Shown here in pieces: positions 23,592 to 35,466 of a DNA stretch of 64,000 bases. The notes under the pieces were generated by a model. That model had not been told where the DNA came from. It made no database searches and was given only the letters and a program-made list of their open reading frames with translations. Origin of the DNA: Ovis canadensis. Its lineage: Eukaryota > Chordata > Mammalia > Artiodactyla > Bovidae. Where the stretch lies: contig NC_091251.1 of assembly GCF_042477335.2 (NCBI RefSeq), forward strand, positions 27,482,501 through 27,546,500, in the 5' to 3' direction. The position numbers and the translations under genes were made by a program. The first letter of the stretch is position 1. Every line of letters begins with the position of its first letter.

Positions 23592-24369
23592 GTGAGTTAC
23601 CCATTCTGTGTTGCCATATAGCATTATAAATGCCTTTGATCTATACAGTCTTCTTCTGGGTAAGTTTAAGAAAGATTGAAAGATCAGGGATAGAGGAGGT
23701 TGGAATCTAGGAAGGTGGGAGAAATATATACTTCGGACGTAAATAAATACTGACTCCGTTTCCTATTAGTACCTTCATCAATAGCCAGTGTTTCACTACC
23801 AGTGGTAAAAATAAAGAAATGATCTCTGGGTTTTTTGTACTTCAAAGTAGTCGGCAATTGGCTTTTGAATGGTTTCCAGGATGTTGCTTATGTTGCTTTG
23901 AATTTTTATATTAATGAAAATTATTTTTGTTCCCCGAATCTGGTTATAAGGCAGCACACATTGTGGGTAGCTATGATGTATTATCTTTTAGACAATGCAG
24001 AATTGAAACATTGGAAAGTTTTAATTTTTGTTCTGGTGAACCCGGTTTCTTCTTTTTGAAAGTAATTTGAAATGTCATTATAATCATTTCTACAATGTAT
24101 TTTGAGTTCATAATAGTCATTTATATTATCAAAAAGAATTACTGTTGTCATGTATCTTTGCAATTTAATAATTTTGTATATTAGCCATATAATCTAAGAA
24201 CATTTTTTAAATTACAGAAAGCCATATTTTCTCATTGTAGAAAATATAATACAAAAACACAGAGTGGAAGTTTCTCTCCATCCCTTCTCTACAGTAAAAT
24301 TCAGGGTCACTGGCAAGGATTCTTGGGAGCTGAGATATTTGAGTGAATTCTTAGTGAATATTGTGAAAA

Positions 24370-24585
24370 CCGTGTTTCAGCTCTGTCCAATAGAACTTTC
24401 TGCAACTAGGGGAATGTAATCTGGCCAGTACAGTAGCTACTGAGCTACATGTGGTTACTGAGCATATAAATGTGGCTAGTGTGACTAAAGAACTGAGTTT
24501 TTCATTTTATTTAATCTTAGTAAATTAAATAGCCACATTAGGTGGTTAGTAGCTACTCTATTAGTCAGTGTAACCCTGTTTCTCA
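24370..24585. mobile_element. hAT nonautonomous element, MER58-like
   Basis: CTGTCCAATAGAACTTTCTG, then CTGAGCTACATGTGGTTACT, then TAAATGTGGCTAGTGTGACT match the general form of MER58-type hAT elements. Confidence 0.55.
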
Positions 24586-24664
24586 CTGCCCATTGCCAAA
24601 CTCACTGTCAAGAACCAATGTTCTATACATTTTTAGATCCTTATGGTATAATCTGTTCTAGTGT

Positions 24665-24775
24665 AGTTAGTGGTAGTGGTGGTAGTTTAGACTTTTGTGA
24701 CCCCATGGACTATATAGCCTGCCAGGCTCCTCTGTCCATGGGATTTTCCAGGCAAGAATAATGGAGTGGGATACC
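24665..24775 (-). mobile_element. Bov-A SINE fragment, antisense
   Basis: A TAGTGGTGGTAGTTTAG run followed by TTGTGACCCCATGGACTATA and CAGGCAAGAATAATGGAGTG is a degraded reversed Bov-A element. Confidence 0.75.
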
Positions 24776-25555
24776 TGCCATACTTTGGAGGTATCCCCAA
24801 AGTATTTGTATTGTCATATTTTTATCTACATCTGTGTGTTGTACTTTTCTTCAAGTTTAGATGTCATACTGAGGGATTTTATTCACATTGGTTTATTTGC
24901 TCTTCATCACATTACACACTGGGCAGTATGGACCAGAATGTGAATTGGAAGGGGCCAGCTTACAGTGACTTCCCTGCAGCCAGGGATGAGAGCTGGTCCT
25001 CCACGCCAGCGAGACACTCCCTCGGGTCTCTTCCCCTCTTGTGTCACTAGTCTCTGAGTTAGAATCCAGTACAGACAGTGGGAAGTGAAGGAATCTGAGG
25101 AAGCCAATCTGTCTTCCAACTTGCTTAACGTCTTTTAACTTCAAACTTTCTCATCCGCAAAATGAGACCGAATAGAACTGCATACCTCGTGAGGTCCTTG
25201 TGTGGAGTAGGTTAGATTGAAAGGTAACTTCATGGGAGCCAGTGAGAGCATTTGGTGCAAAGTGCTCAGTCAGTTTAAGGGGTTGGTGTTTGGATCTGAA
25301 TGGGGCAGCAGTGGCCCAAGTCCCATAGATGGCATCACCGGGAGTGCACACCATTGCTGAAACTTGGACTCCAGGCTTTATAATCTAGAGATGGGGGAGA
25401 TCTAAAATATTCAGCTCAACTCTTCATGTTTAAATAAAATGCTAAATGAATTTAGAATTCGCTTTTAAGATATTGTCTTTATTTTTGTAGTGTTGGGGCA
25501 TTTGGGAGGCTCTTTTTTTTTCCCCCCCCAACTAAAATAATTTTTTCTTCTGCAG
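24776..25555 (+). other. PIAS1 intron leading to the micro-exon
   Basis: Apart from a strong pyrimidine tract before the 25556 acceptor, no feature is recognised. Confidence 0.5.
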
Positions 25556-25593
25556 GGTTAGATTTCTTTCCTTTCTTATCAGGAGACAATCAG
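25556..25593 (+). CDS. PIAS1: PIAS1 38-base micro-exon, residues 542-554
   Basis: This 38-base exon encodes GLDFFPFLSGDNQ, with the first Gly codon shared with the preceding exon. It follows a strong run of T and C (about 25513-25528) and a TGCAG acceptor, and ends at GTATGT. Its length is not a multiple of three, so skipping it would shift the frame of the C-terminal exon. It can only be placed by matching the junction phases on both sides. Confidence 0.93.
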
Positions 25594-26213
25594 GTATGTT
25601 ATATGAAAAAAAAATTGATCTTTTAATTCTACATGAAAATGCTTAAAAGTATAATATGTAGCTAAGAGAAAGAGCATAAATTCCCTTAGAAAATTCAGAG
25701 TTGTTATACTCATTATTCTTAAGGTTTTAAAAATTTAAATAAAAGTCCCTTTCTTTCAACTGTGCCTGAATATATTAAGTACAGTGTCTGTTTCCCAGTG
25801 CTTTTTATAAAGAAACAGGCAGTGGGTCATATTGAATGACAAATTTCTTAGCCAGATATCTCCTGGAGGGGACGTAGTCTGTCGTCTTTCCTTCATATGC
25901 CTCTTCAAGAATAGCATTATGAGAATTGCTTGCAGTACAGATTAAAACAAAAACCAATATTTTGACCCCCGTCCCCAGTTTCAGATACAAAAATGCCTCA
26001 GTGATATGCTAATAAAAATTAAAATTAAAAAGGTCAATGATGTGATCATTATATAACACCATTTGATTTTGCAAAATGTTTTACTGAATATTTCAGAAAC
26101 ACCAGGTACTTAGAATATGTTAAATTTAGGACTTTGTTCTGCTGAGAGAAGAGAGTTTATTAATTTATGACAATAATTAACTTTATTTTCTGTCTTTTTT
26201 TCCTCCTCCCTAG
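25594..26213 (+). other. Last PIAS1 intron
   Basis: A 620-base intron with GTATGT and CCCTAG ends. No repeat is recognised. Confidence 0.7.
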
Positions 26214-26507
26214 CATTATAACACCTCCCTCCTTGCTGCTGCAGCAGCAGCAGTTTCAGATGATCAAGACCTCTTACACTCGTCTCGGTTTTTTCCGTAT
26301 GCCTCCTCACAGATGTTTCTCGATCAGTTAAGTGCAGGAGGCAGTACTTCTCTGCCAACCACCAACGGAAGCAGTAGTGGCAGTAACAGCAGCCTTGTAT
26401 CCTCCAACAGCCTAAGGGAGAGCCATGGCCACACTGTCGCAAATAGGAGCAGCACGGACACAGCAGCCATCTTTGGCATCATACCAGACATTATTTCATT
26501 GGACTGA
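26214..26507 (+). CDS. PIAS1: PIAS1 terminal coding exon, residues 555-651 and stop
   Basis: The last coding exon starts after CCCTAG with HYNTSLLAAAAAAVSDDQD. It continues through a Ser/Asn/Gly-rich tract to the terminal IIPDIISLD and a TGA at 26505-26507. The six-alanine run and the Ser-rich low-complexity tract are the only repeats in the protein part. The stop codon matches the known C terminus of PIAS1. Confidence 0.96.
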   Translation, partial: HYNTSLLAAAAAAVSDDQDLLHSSRFFPYASSQMFLDQLSAGGSTSLPTTNGSSSGSNSSLVSSNSLRESHGHTVANRSSTDTAAIFGIIPDIISLD

Positions 26508-26695
26508 TCCCCACGCCCCTGCTGCTCCCATCCCCACCCCAGATTAAAGGAACTTGGCAGAAAGAAGAGAACTTTGTGCTATGTTTTACCTTATTCTGTT
26601 TAGAAAAGTACACAAGCGTGTTTTTTTTTCCTTTTTTTAGGGAAAAAATTAAAAGAAATGTACAGAGAACAAAACTATATTTTCAGTTTTACTTT

Positions 26696-26703
26696 TGTAT
26701 ATA
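26696..26703 (+). promoter_or_regulatory. Pumilio-type motif TGTATATA in the PIAS1 3' UTR
   Basis: This 8-mer fits the UGUANAUA consensus bound by PUM1/PUM2. It is one of four such motifs in the PIAS1 3' UTR, with 27855-27862 (TGTAAATA), 28363-28370 and 29962-29969. Binding is inferred from the motif only. Confidence 0.4.
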
Positions 26704-27854
26704 AATCTAAGACTGCCTGTCTGAAAAAAAACACTTATTAAAAAAAAAAAAAAAAGGAAAGAAAAGAAAAAAAAGAAAAAAAAAACAAAACCAAGTACCC
26801 ACAAACCACCTTCGGTTCATTTTTTCTGGATTCTGAAGATTTTTTTTCATCGTTTGTCCTATGGTTTTGGTTTTATTTTAGTTCAATGGCATTATTTTAT
26901 TTGCAATAACAGAAAAGGAATTGCATGTATGAAGTTTTAAATTGTGGGCTTTTCTTTGTTGTGGGGAGGGGGCCGGGGGGGGATAGTTTTAATTTCCATT
27001 TTCTAAAAATGACAGACTTGGATTCTCTTTGTGTGCATATTTTATTCAGCCTTAAGTTATAAATCTCATCTGTCGCTCTGCATTCCCTGTGTATTTTCAG
27101 GACATAGCTTGTAGGTGTGTGTGTTCAGTGTGTGTGTCTGTGTGTATTTTTCTGTCGTTACTGTTCCTTCTCCCGAGTTTGCATTCAGTTGATAAACCAG
27201 TTGCCTGCTTCTTTCAAAGTGCTTTGAAGGTCTTGAATTCACATATGAGCGTCTTTATCAACTGTCCCAATTGCATGTTCTCCATCACATATTCTCTCTT
27301 AATTGCTAGATGCCCCCTGAGAATATGTTTCAGAGATTGGAGTAAAGCTGTCTGGGTAAGGAGTAGGCTTAGTCTAGTTCTTTATTCTAAATTTGGATTG
27401 CCAGTATTATGTATTTAAACCAAGTGTGTGAACACCTGCTATTTTGGCCACAGGGTAACAAATTTTCCTGTAAGATCGTCATACCAAAGTAGGAAGTAAA
27501 AATAGCACAGAAATCCCTGTTCGGTATCATGTGCAGCTGACAGAGGTAAGGCTACATCACCTCAAAAAAGAAAGACAGACAGTCAATTATCCTTAAAAGT
27601 AAATTCTCTTCAGAAAATAGAGTGCACCATACATGTCCGTCTGTAGAAATCTATCATCTGATAAATAATTGAAATTCAAAATGGGCTTAATCCTTATTCA
27701 TTTTCATTCTCTGGTTCTAACTGTACTTAATTTTAGCCTAGTAATCTTGTTTATTTTTTTTCTTCACTTTTTAAATACAAGCATGACATAGGAAAGTCAG
27801 ATTTTTTCAAGAATTCATGGATCAGTCTGATCTATCCTTACTAATAATGGAACA

Positions 27855-27862
27855 TGTAAATA
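27855..27862 (+). promoter_or_regulatory. Pumilio-type motif TGTAAATA
   Basis: This is the second UGUANAUA match in the PIAS1 3' UTR, in an AT-rich context. Confidence 0.35.
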
Positions 27863-28362
27863 TATTGAAAACTGTTTTTCAGGAAATGAGTGAGGGTTGG
27901 AGGGAAGGAAAAAGTGATTCTACTTGTGTTCCAAAATCCTCGTCAGAGAAGGTAGTAACGTTCTTCAGGTAATATCTGAAGGTGTCAAAAATATTTTTTA
28001 TCTGATTGAAAGGTTTAGCAGGTTTAACAGAAAAGATAACGAAGGGGCATAATGATTACCAGTTTTCCAAACTGGATTTTTATATCACAACTGTTAATAT
28101 TCTCAGAGTTGTTCTCAGAGTTGATGAAGGACCACCTTTGTGTATAAAATTGTCATATTTTAAACCTTGCAGTGGTAACAAATTGACCTACTTTAATCCA
28201 GTTAGAATTCAAGATGGCTATGTCTTCAATTGTATGATAAAATTAATGGCTCACATGACTGTGTGGCATCTAAAAATACCTGTTTTTACAGCATCTCTCT
28301 GCCACCAAATTGTTGACTTGAATTTTGAAAAACAAGTTGGTATTGATATGTATATGTGTGTG

Positions 28363-28370
28363 TGTATATA
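28363..28370 (+). promoter_or_regulatory. Pumilio-type motif TGTATATA within a GT-rich run
   Basis: This is the third UGUANAUA match. It is embedded in alternating TG/TA sequence, so part of the match may be simple-repeat background. Confidence 0.3.
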
Positions 28371-28477
28371 TGTATTTATAGACAAGTGTGTGTGAGTAAC
28401 AAGTGAGTTATATAGTCTTCCCTACGCATGTGTATTCCACACATACATGGCTGAGTTATAGTCACTAAACAACTTGC

Positions 28478-28483
28478 AATAAA
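28478..28483 (+). terminator. Alternative AATAAA in the PIAS1 3' UTR
   Basis: An AATAAA within a short A run (AATAAAAAAA), about 1.97 kb after the stop, could give a shorter transcript. The following 60 bases are only weakly T-rich, so usage is uncertain. Confidence 0.3.
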
Positions 28484-29961
28484 AAAATTCATTGTCAGTT
28501 AAAACAGGAAATAGTTAAGTTTTTAAACGAATCTGGTGTTATGGTGAGTAAACACTTTAGAACTCTCATTGCCATGTTAACTTAGGCTAATATCTAATAG
28601 TATTATAATTTGTGTCTAATTCAGATTGGGATAGAAATTACTTAAATTGTAGGGAGTTGCTTCTTATTTCACATTGTAATAGGAAATGTTTCTATTAATT
28701 CAGCTACCTAAGATAAAATGAATAGTTTTGTTTTTTTCTTTTTTTGTCGTTGTTAGTGGTCTCAGAATTCTGATCAATAACTTTGTGTATGATGCTGAAT
28801 TACGAACTGTTTGAATGATCCAGTTGAAAACCCGTCCCTCTACTTTCTTCAGCCCAGTTTTGGAGAGAGTTATTTTCCCTCAGTGTCTTGCGTTATACCA
28901 GTCTAAGGGAAGAACAGGTAACAGGGAGAAATAAATGTCTGTCTAGTAGCTTTGGTCGTCTCCACAGGAGCAACTAACCGTTCAGTTGTCTTTTTATTTT
29001 AGTTCATTCCACTCTAAGCAGTTTGTTCCCTTCAGTTGTTAACTTTCTCAAATGTTGCAGTAGTAGTAGCTATTACTCTGTTGGTCTCATGGCCGATGTT
29101 AATCAATCAGACTTTTATGATCCATAGTAATTATTAGTGGAGTAATGCACTGCATCTTTATCTTCTAAGTTTTGTTTTTTTTTAAAGCACAGTTGTTTCT
29201 TTTTTCCCTAGCCAACTATCACTACCACGCGCCCCGCCCCCGACCCCCTACCCTGGCATAGTGCTAACACTGACATGCTGTCTGTGGACAAATGACGATT
29301 CTCAGAATCTTTAGTCGAGCTACCACCATCCCCCTTGCCTTGGTCACTCATAATAGGTGTGCATATGTTTGTGTTTCTGTACAGAACTGTGGGTGTGTGT
29401 GTATACGCACACACACCTTTAGTATAATAGCTGTTTGACTAGCAGGGTTGAAGTGGCTTTTAATTACTTTGTGGGCATTACTGAACACGTTTTTAAAACT
29501 ATCTGGACCTTAACCATGCCACGCTTGGTTGACTAATTTATTTTGAGCATTAAAATTTTTCTACTGTTAATTTAGACATTATCACAATTCTCTATTACTG
29601 ACTTAGAAAAGATATACTTAAGCTTCTGAGAAATGTGATTTCTTGGCAGATATTTCTTTGAGTCAAATGTCTGAAACTGAATGGAAATATATCCCAATTT
29701 TAAATTACTAATTGTAGAAAGAACATTGTTTTTAAACAATTTAAAACACATAAAACACTTCAAGATCTTTAGGACTTTAAAGCACATTTGAAATTATTTT
29801 AGTAAGATGTTAGTAAGAATTTTGTTTTTTCAATACATGTTGGATTCTGTTTTTTTAATTAAAAGAAAACACAAAGCTTAGATTTCAGAAAGAGGGAGGG
29901 AGACTAGCTGGTGGTTCCAGAGTGTGCTGCTGTTAACTGTTTAATTAACAAAGGGGAAAAA

Positions 29962-29969
29962 TGTATATA
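29962..29969 (+). promoter_or_regulatory. Pumilio-type motif TGTATATA
   Basis: This is the fourth UGUANAUA match, about 250 bases before the candidate polyadenylation signal. Confidence 0.4.
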
Positions 29970-30209
29970 AACAGATATAAAAGTTACCATAAATTCCATG
30001 AACTTAAATCTGTGATTCATTGCCTTAAAACTTTCTCTCTTAGAATTTCCATACCGCATGCCAAACCAGTAAAATGGCTTTTAAAAATGTATAGTAGACC
30101 AATGTCAGTTTGTATAAAAGTACCAAGTGAAAATATTTATTACATGCATTGGAAAAAAAAATTGTTTACCTATTGAATGTTACCTGTTTATGTAGAGCTC
30201 TTTAGATGT

Positions 30210-30215
30210 AATAAA
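30210..30215 (+). terminator. Candidate PIAS1 polyadenylation signal AATAAA
   Basis: A canonical AATAAA is followed within about 30 bases by a T- and GT-containing stretch. It lies at the right end of the SINE-poor block after the PIAS1 stop. Use of this site is inferred. Confidence 0.5.
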
Positions 30216-30230
30216 AGAAAAACCTTCAGT

Positions 30231-32559
30231 TAATTTGTCTTCTGTAAAGTACACTGCTGGGTATACGAGGGGACAGTCCCTGTGAGAAAAAGTGACAATG
30301 CTTTGTGCTTCCAGAGCCCCTTTGATGCAGAGATTTCAAAGCATGACAAGTAGTTTATTCTCTTGCAACATGCTTTGAGGTAAGTCATGAATATACAGCT
30401 GTCATTCCCCTTTCTTAGTGAAACATGGCTAGCTTTGTAGTGAACCACAGCATTGGTTTAGTTTTAAATCTGTTTAATTAATTTTCAATTTGACTGTTAA
30501 GAGCACTGTGGCCTTTTTGCAAATCATACTAGGCACTAGGTAAACCAGTGTTAGGAATGAGCATGAAACCCAGGCATGGGGTCCTTGTCAGAGCCTTATC
30601 TGGGATATATTTTTAAATTAGAACACATCCCAGGATCTTGGTATCCTACCCACTGAACACCCTTAGAACACAGAGTCAGTGGACATGAGCCCCAGGTTCT
30701 AATGGCCAGTACATACCACTTAGGTGTCTTTGGCAAGTTATACTTCAGATTCCTGTTAGACAAATGAGATTCATAAAACTTGCCTGGAAGCCATATGAGT
30801 ACCACCCAGTAGCGTATAAAGGCCAAGCTTTGAGGGACTGGACCCTCATTTACTATTATAGCCCAGAACTTCCTTTTCCTGTCCATCTAAATCCCAGGTA
30901 TCTACTGTCTAATCCTTGGCATTCCAGGTTGGCTATGCAAGACTGACTTCCTCATGTCCATGAGGGGTTAACAGTTGATGTGGAGCTTGACCCTTGAGCC
31001 TTGCCTGAAAGTGAAATATAGCAGTTCTCCATGGTGTGCCAGCATCTAACCAGCCTCAGATGAATTTACCATGAAGGTAATGAAGTTTAAGCACAAGAGC
31101 CCCTCATTTGCTCTGGCCTCTTCCAGGGTCCTGGGAGCAGCCCTTAGTAATTCTGTACTTCTCTTGTATTATTCTGGAAGGCTGCCGAATCGTATAACCC
31201 TCAGATCTCACAAAACCTGGATCTGCCCTTGTACTGTATGAGCCTGAGATCCCCAGCTAGACAATCACAAGTTCACCTACTTGGTGTTTAGGGTGGGTGG
31301 GTGGGGGGCACATAACTGCCTGCCCCCACATAACCCTTCTCTCCAGCTCCTAGGCATTCCTGATCACTTAATGGGCAGTTAAACACTGTTGGGAAAACAA
31401 AAGTGACTCTCTCTCAGGACCTCCATTTGGTCTGAAGCCACACATCCTTACTGAGAGTGTTACACTGACTGTGACTGCTTTGTCCCCTGAAATTTCCCTT
31501 GTGCCTCGCCCTCAAACTTGTGTCCTGTGTAAATCTCCCCAGAGACACACCTCCCTCTTAATTTGGTTTTCTTTTGCGTTAGCCACTAAGGCACTATTAG
31601 CAAAAGCCACAGCCCAGAGAGCACAATTTTGATACATATAAGGATGAAAATCTCTGTACTTTGAGTTCTGCCTGGCTCCCCTCTCAACATGCTGATGTGT
31701 GACTCCAGCCCTTTTTTGGACTGTGCTGACTCATAACTAACTTAAAAAGCCACTTGCGCTAGAAAAGCTCCTGGCAGGACCAGTACCCCTGGAACAGTTT
31801 TGCAGGGCTCCTGCTGTGTCATGGCTGTGGTCTGTTCCATCCCCTTACTACTTGCCTCTAGTCCTGAGGAAACGGGTTGAAGCCATCAGTCTGACCCACT
31901 TAAGCAAACCCATCCTAGTCCCATGAACCCCTCTGATAATGGGCCAGGGAAGAACTCAAAATGCTGAGAGAAGCACCACCATGAGTCTTCTCGGGGTCTG
32001 CAAGGCTGCAGTGAATGCAGCTTGTCACACCCGGTCCCCTTTGGTCGGCTGTAGTCAGGTCCTTCTTCCCAACATTTGGCTGATGCTGCCTTGTTCCAAC
32101 CTGTTGTATACTCTGCTTATGAATGAATATCCAGGACTACATTAGTATGCACTGGGAATGAGAATTTACACATGACCCCATGGTGCTGCAAGAAATGTTG
32201 CCATAGTTTGTTTGAGCTCTTTGCTTGTTGCTGTTTCCCAGCTAGCTTTATCTTGAAAATGTGGAAGATGGTTCCAGCACCCAGATACAGAATATTGGTC
32301 TTCCTGTAAATTGCCCTTTTTAGGAAAAGCACAATCATGGCAACCCAGGATTACATAGTGTCCTACAGTTTGCGAAAGCAGAGCCCATTCTCAATAGGCT
32401 CTGTGAGGTAAGAAGCAAGAATCCACTTTAGTGAGGATCCCTCACTTTGAGGGGTGAAATGATTTGCCCAGAATCATCTGGCTGGGAAATGGCAGTGTTG
32501 GGACTAGACCCCTGGCCCATCTCTAAACCACAGGCTATAAAGGGCTAGACTAATGGTAG
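30231..32559. other. Intergenic gap between convergent PIAS1 and CALML4
   Basis: About 2.3 kb separates the inferred 3' ends of two convergent genes. I see no exon, no SINE of ruminant type and no RNA gene. About 32395-32520 looks like a reversed MIR. The lack of young insertions is notable next to the repeat-rich introns. Confidence 0.5.
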
Positions 32560-32579
32560 TTGTTAAAACAGTACAAAGT

Positions 32580-32585
32580 TTTATT
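32580..32585 (-). terminator. Candidate CALML4 polyadenylation signal AATAAA
   Basis: On the minus strand AATAAA followed by ACTTTG lies 173 bases after the CALML4 stop, giving a short 3' UTR. It is the first canonical signal downstream, and no competing exon is seen. Confidence 0.65.
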
Positions 32586-32757
32586 AAAGACATGCTAATA
32601 CCGTGGCTGGAATAATTTTGTTTCCTTGTCCTCTTGCTGGGCTTAGGTTTGTCATCTTGCTGTGTTTGCCATCTCCCGCAAGTGTAAGAAACACTTTCTT
32701 TTCCAAAACCCACAGTCTGAGTGCTCAGGCCCAGGGGCGGCTCTCTCGCCTCCTCGT

Positions 32758-32855
32758 TCAATAGTCCCGCACAGGAATGGTGAGCTTCTGGATGAACTCG
32801 TCATACTTCACTTTGCCATTCGGTTCGATATCTGCTTCCCTGAAGAGATCCTCCA
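32758..32855 (-). CDS. CALML4: CALML4 terminal coding exon 5, EF-hand 4 and stop
   Basis: After a TCGCAG acceptor the exon encodes VEDLFREADIEPNGKVKYDE, then FIQKLTIPVRDY and a TGA at 32758-32760. The fourth loop (DIEPNGKVKYDE) keeps Asp at position 1, Asn at 5, Gly at 6 and Glu at 12, the best-preserved calcium loop of the four. The exon is only 98 bases in coding length. Confidence 0.94.
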
Positions 32856-35466
32856 CTGCGATAAATCACAGTAATTTCTCAGTTTGGCTTCAGTGTCATA
32901 TGATAAGGCATCCAGCTGGGGGTTGAGCCTCCCCAGAGGTCTTCCCTGAACCTCCAGTTGACTGCTTCCATAGGTGAGGAAGTAACCAGTGAACAGAAAA
33001 GGACAACCCACTCCCTCCCCCTTGGAGACCATGGAATCAATTCTGAGTTCATCTGGCTTTCTGCAGGGGCCAGGATAGGGGGTGTACTGGTAAGGATTCA
33101 GTCAATGAAACCACCTTGTACCTTTTTTTTTCTTCAGAAAATATCTGGCTCCTGTGCCAGTATTTCCAGAAAGTGTTGGCATGGATTTTACCTTCTACCG
33201 CCCGCCCTCTCAGACGCCCTCCATAACAGACACCCCTGCAGCTCCATCCTGGGGCCCCTAGCCCAGCCTATGGCCTGCCTTCCAAAATGACATCCCCCCA
33301 CCCCAAGAGGGGGCTTGGTGACAAATGGTATCTGCCACTATCATCTCTTTCTGAAAGTGTTTCGGAGGTGGGATAGTATAAGAGAAAATAAATTCAACTG
33401 TGTCCAAGCTCAAAGCCTACAAAAACTGCCATTGTTCTCTAATGTTGCTCAGAAAAAAAGAAAGAAACGTACATTTACTGGTTCTGGATTCTTGGGATAA
33501 AATACAAGCTTGTCCCAGGAGTTGACAAGAAGAGCCAGTTCAGTTTACACTTTTCAATGGTGGCTTCTCAGGACCCTCCTCACCCTCTTACAAAACTCTC
33601 TCACTGCTCTGTGTCAACTTTGCCAGCCGCAGACAGCCCCACACAACTCTGGACAGTGAAAAAGCATCCTGTGACTTCCTGCTTAAGCATCCTCCTCAAA
33701 ATCGTAATTGCTATGCACTGCATTTGAGCTGATAGTACTTCTGAGTACTTGTAGAACACTGAGACTGTAATTTATCTTATTTCATGGAGGAATGTCTACC
33801 CATCAACCACTTGGTTAAAAGTGTCCCAGTGGACAAGTCCAGTACCGGTCACTGCAGCCTCCAGCTGTCCAGAAGAGGGGCAGCTGGAATCTGATGGTAC
33901 CTTCTGGTTAGAATAGCAGTTCCCTGAAAAACCACAGAGAACTGGTTTGCAAAGGAGGCCTCCTCACAGCTGTCTCAGCTGCTCCAAGGATGCTTCTGCA
34001 GTAAACCAACTTTTCTATCACTGAAGGTAAAGGAGTCTTACTTCCAGTATTACCTTTTCTATCTCCCATAGCCAGAGGAAAAGGACATCAGTCTCTGGCA
34101 GACACTGCCAGTTTCTTTGAAATGTTTCTTTACTGGCTAAACAAATGAGAGAGATGTTTAAGTTTGGGGACCATGGTATTGTTTTAGACGGATCATTAAC
34201 CGCAAAAATGAAGGCCCCTGCTGACCTCTCTGCTAACACTCCACCTGATCCTTAAAAGGCTGAGTAGTGTCCTTGGAGCCCGGGAGGGAAGCATAGCCTG
34301 TGACTCCCTGTTCACGTTAAAACAGCCACAATGAAAGATGGGATTGTGATAGCTGGCAGCCTGGAAGAGCGGGGGAAGCTCCATCTGCCTTCTCTAGCGC
34401 TATTTTTACTTCCTTTGCACTGTGCCTTTGTGACTGCAGATAAAATCTTAGCAGACTGCTTTATAAAATGTTAGCTCTTGCAGGGTCCTGAGGGATTGCC
34501 TATTGTAACCTGATTTCCCAACGAGGAAACTGAGGAGGGTGAGAGAGGTTAAGAAACTCACCTGAGCTCCCCCAGAAGGAGGGGGAGCCAGGATTCAAGT
34601 CTGTTGTGATTTCACCAAACGCTAAAGGCCCGTCATTACCGGAGCCTTTTTCGTCCACCGACCGTGTCCTCCTGCCCCAATCACAGGTGAGCCCGGCGGC
34701 CTACCCAGAAATTGCAGCCTCTGGGGTTGGGGAGTGTGGACTCGGGTGGCAACCTGGCATGGCCACTGTGGCTGGACCCAGGGGCCTGTCAGGCTGGCTG
34801 GGAGGACATCTGCAAAGGGCTCAGCATTGGGGTCACCCTCACCATGAACATCCAGCTTTCCCAGAAGGCCCAAGCCCCTCATCCGGCTCTGAGGCAGGAA
34901 GACAGGGAAGGTAGACAGGACATTCCTTCTGGAAGAGCTCAGAGCTGGCTGACTCATGAGAAAAGGGAGCAAAGTAACATCTCAATTTAGAAACTTGGTG
35001 GCAGCAGCAACTTCAGAAGACAGCTGTGGTGAGAGGAGTGCCTGAGCGAGGTCGGAGGGTGGGGGTCCCGGTGTCTGCTAGCCCTGTGTCTAGCGCCTAG
35101 CTCTGCTCGTCACAGGCCGCGCACTGCACCTGTTTCATTAATCGGTATGAGAGGGACACTGGTGATCCTAGAGGTGTCGCAGTCATGAAGGCCCCCAGTG
35201 AAAGTTAGAAGACATAGAGTAATGCCCAAGTAGCTCCTAACTGGGTTTCCCTACTGTCCCTTCACCCTGGCTAACTTCTGCCACTCACAGTTCCCTAGTT
35301 TTCCAGGTTCCAGTCCAGAGTTCACCAAGCTTAGCATCTAGTCCCAACGTCCAAATGCCATCAGATGCAATGCCTACGTAACCGAGGTGGCATGATTTGG
35401 ACTTTGGTGTGCCCGCAACCCCTTAGTCACCTCCCACTGTTGGGAAATAGGGACCCAGACCATTAC
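32856..35466 (-). other. CALML4 intron 4
   Basis: No other CALML4 exon is needed here, because exons 4 and 5 join in phase. A degraded MIR-like piece lies at about 34495-34560 (CCCAACGAGGAAACTGAGGA). Nothing else is recognised. Confidence 0.55.

Larger units (their letters stand above)
1..30230 (+). other. PIAS1: PIAS1 gene, 3' part (E3 SUMO-protein ligase PIAS1)
   Basis: Seven exons on the plus strand join in frame into 339 residues ending in IIPDIISLD and a TGA at 26505-26507. I recognise the product as PIAS1, a nuclear SUMO E3 ligase and inhibitor of STAT1 signalling. Exon phases fit throughout, and counting back from the stop puts the first residue here at Lys313 of a 651-residue protein, the length I know for human PIAS1. 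In order the window encodes the end of the PINIT-to-RING linker, the SP-RING, a SUMO-interacting motif with an acidic patch, and a Ser/Thr-rich tail. The SAP and PINIT exons lie upstream of position 1. The 3' end is inferred from an AATAAA at 30210-30215. Identity is certain; the transcript end is inference. Confidence 0.95.
26508..30230 (+). other. PIAS1: PIAS1 3' untranslated region (inferred extent)
   Basis: From the stop codon to an AATAAA at 30210-30215 the strand is AT-rich, has no convincing ORF and is nearly free of ruminant SINEs, in contrast to the introns. This pattern suits a long conserved 3' UTR. It holds an A-rich stretch at about 26740-26790, GT-rich runs near 28350-28395 and 29390-29415, and four UGUANAUA motifs. 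A second AATAAA at 28478-28483 could give a shorter form. The boundary is inferred from signals only. Confidence 0.6.

Noticed and set aside
26740..26790. A-rich stretch after the PIAS1 stop as a poly(A) tail of a processed pseudogene
   Set aside because: The upstream coding exons are separated by introns and in genomic context, so the A-rich run is part of the genuine 3' UTR; it may however cause internal oligo-dT priming.
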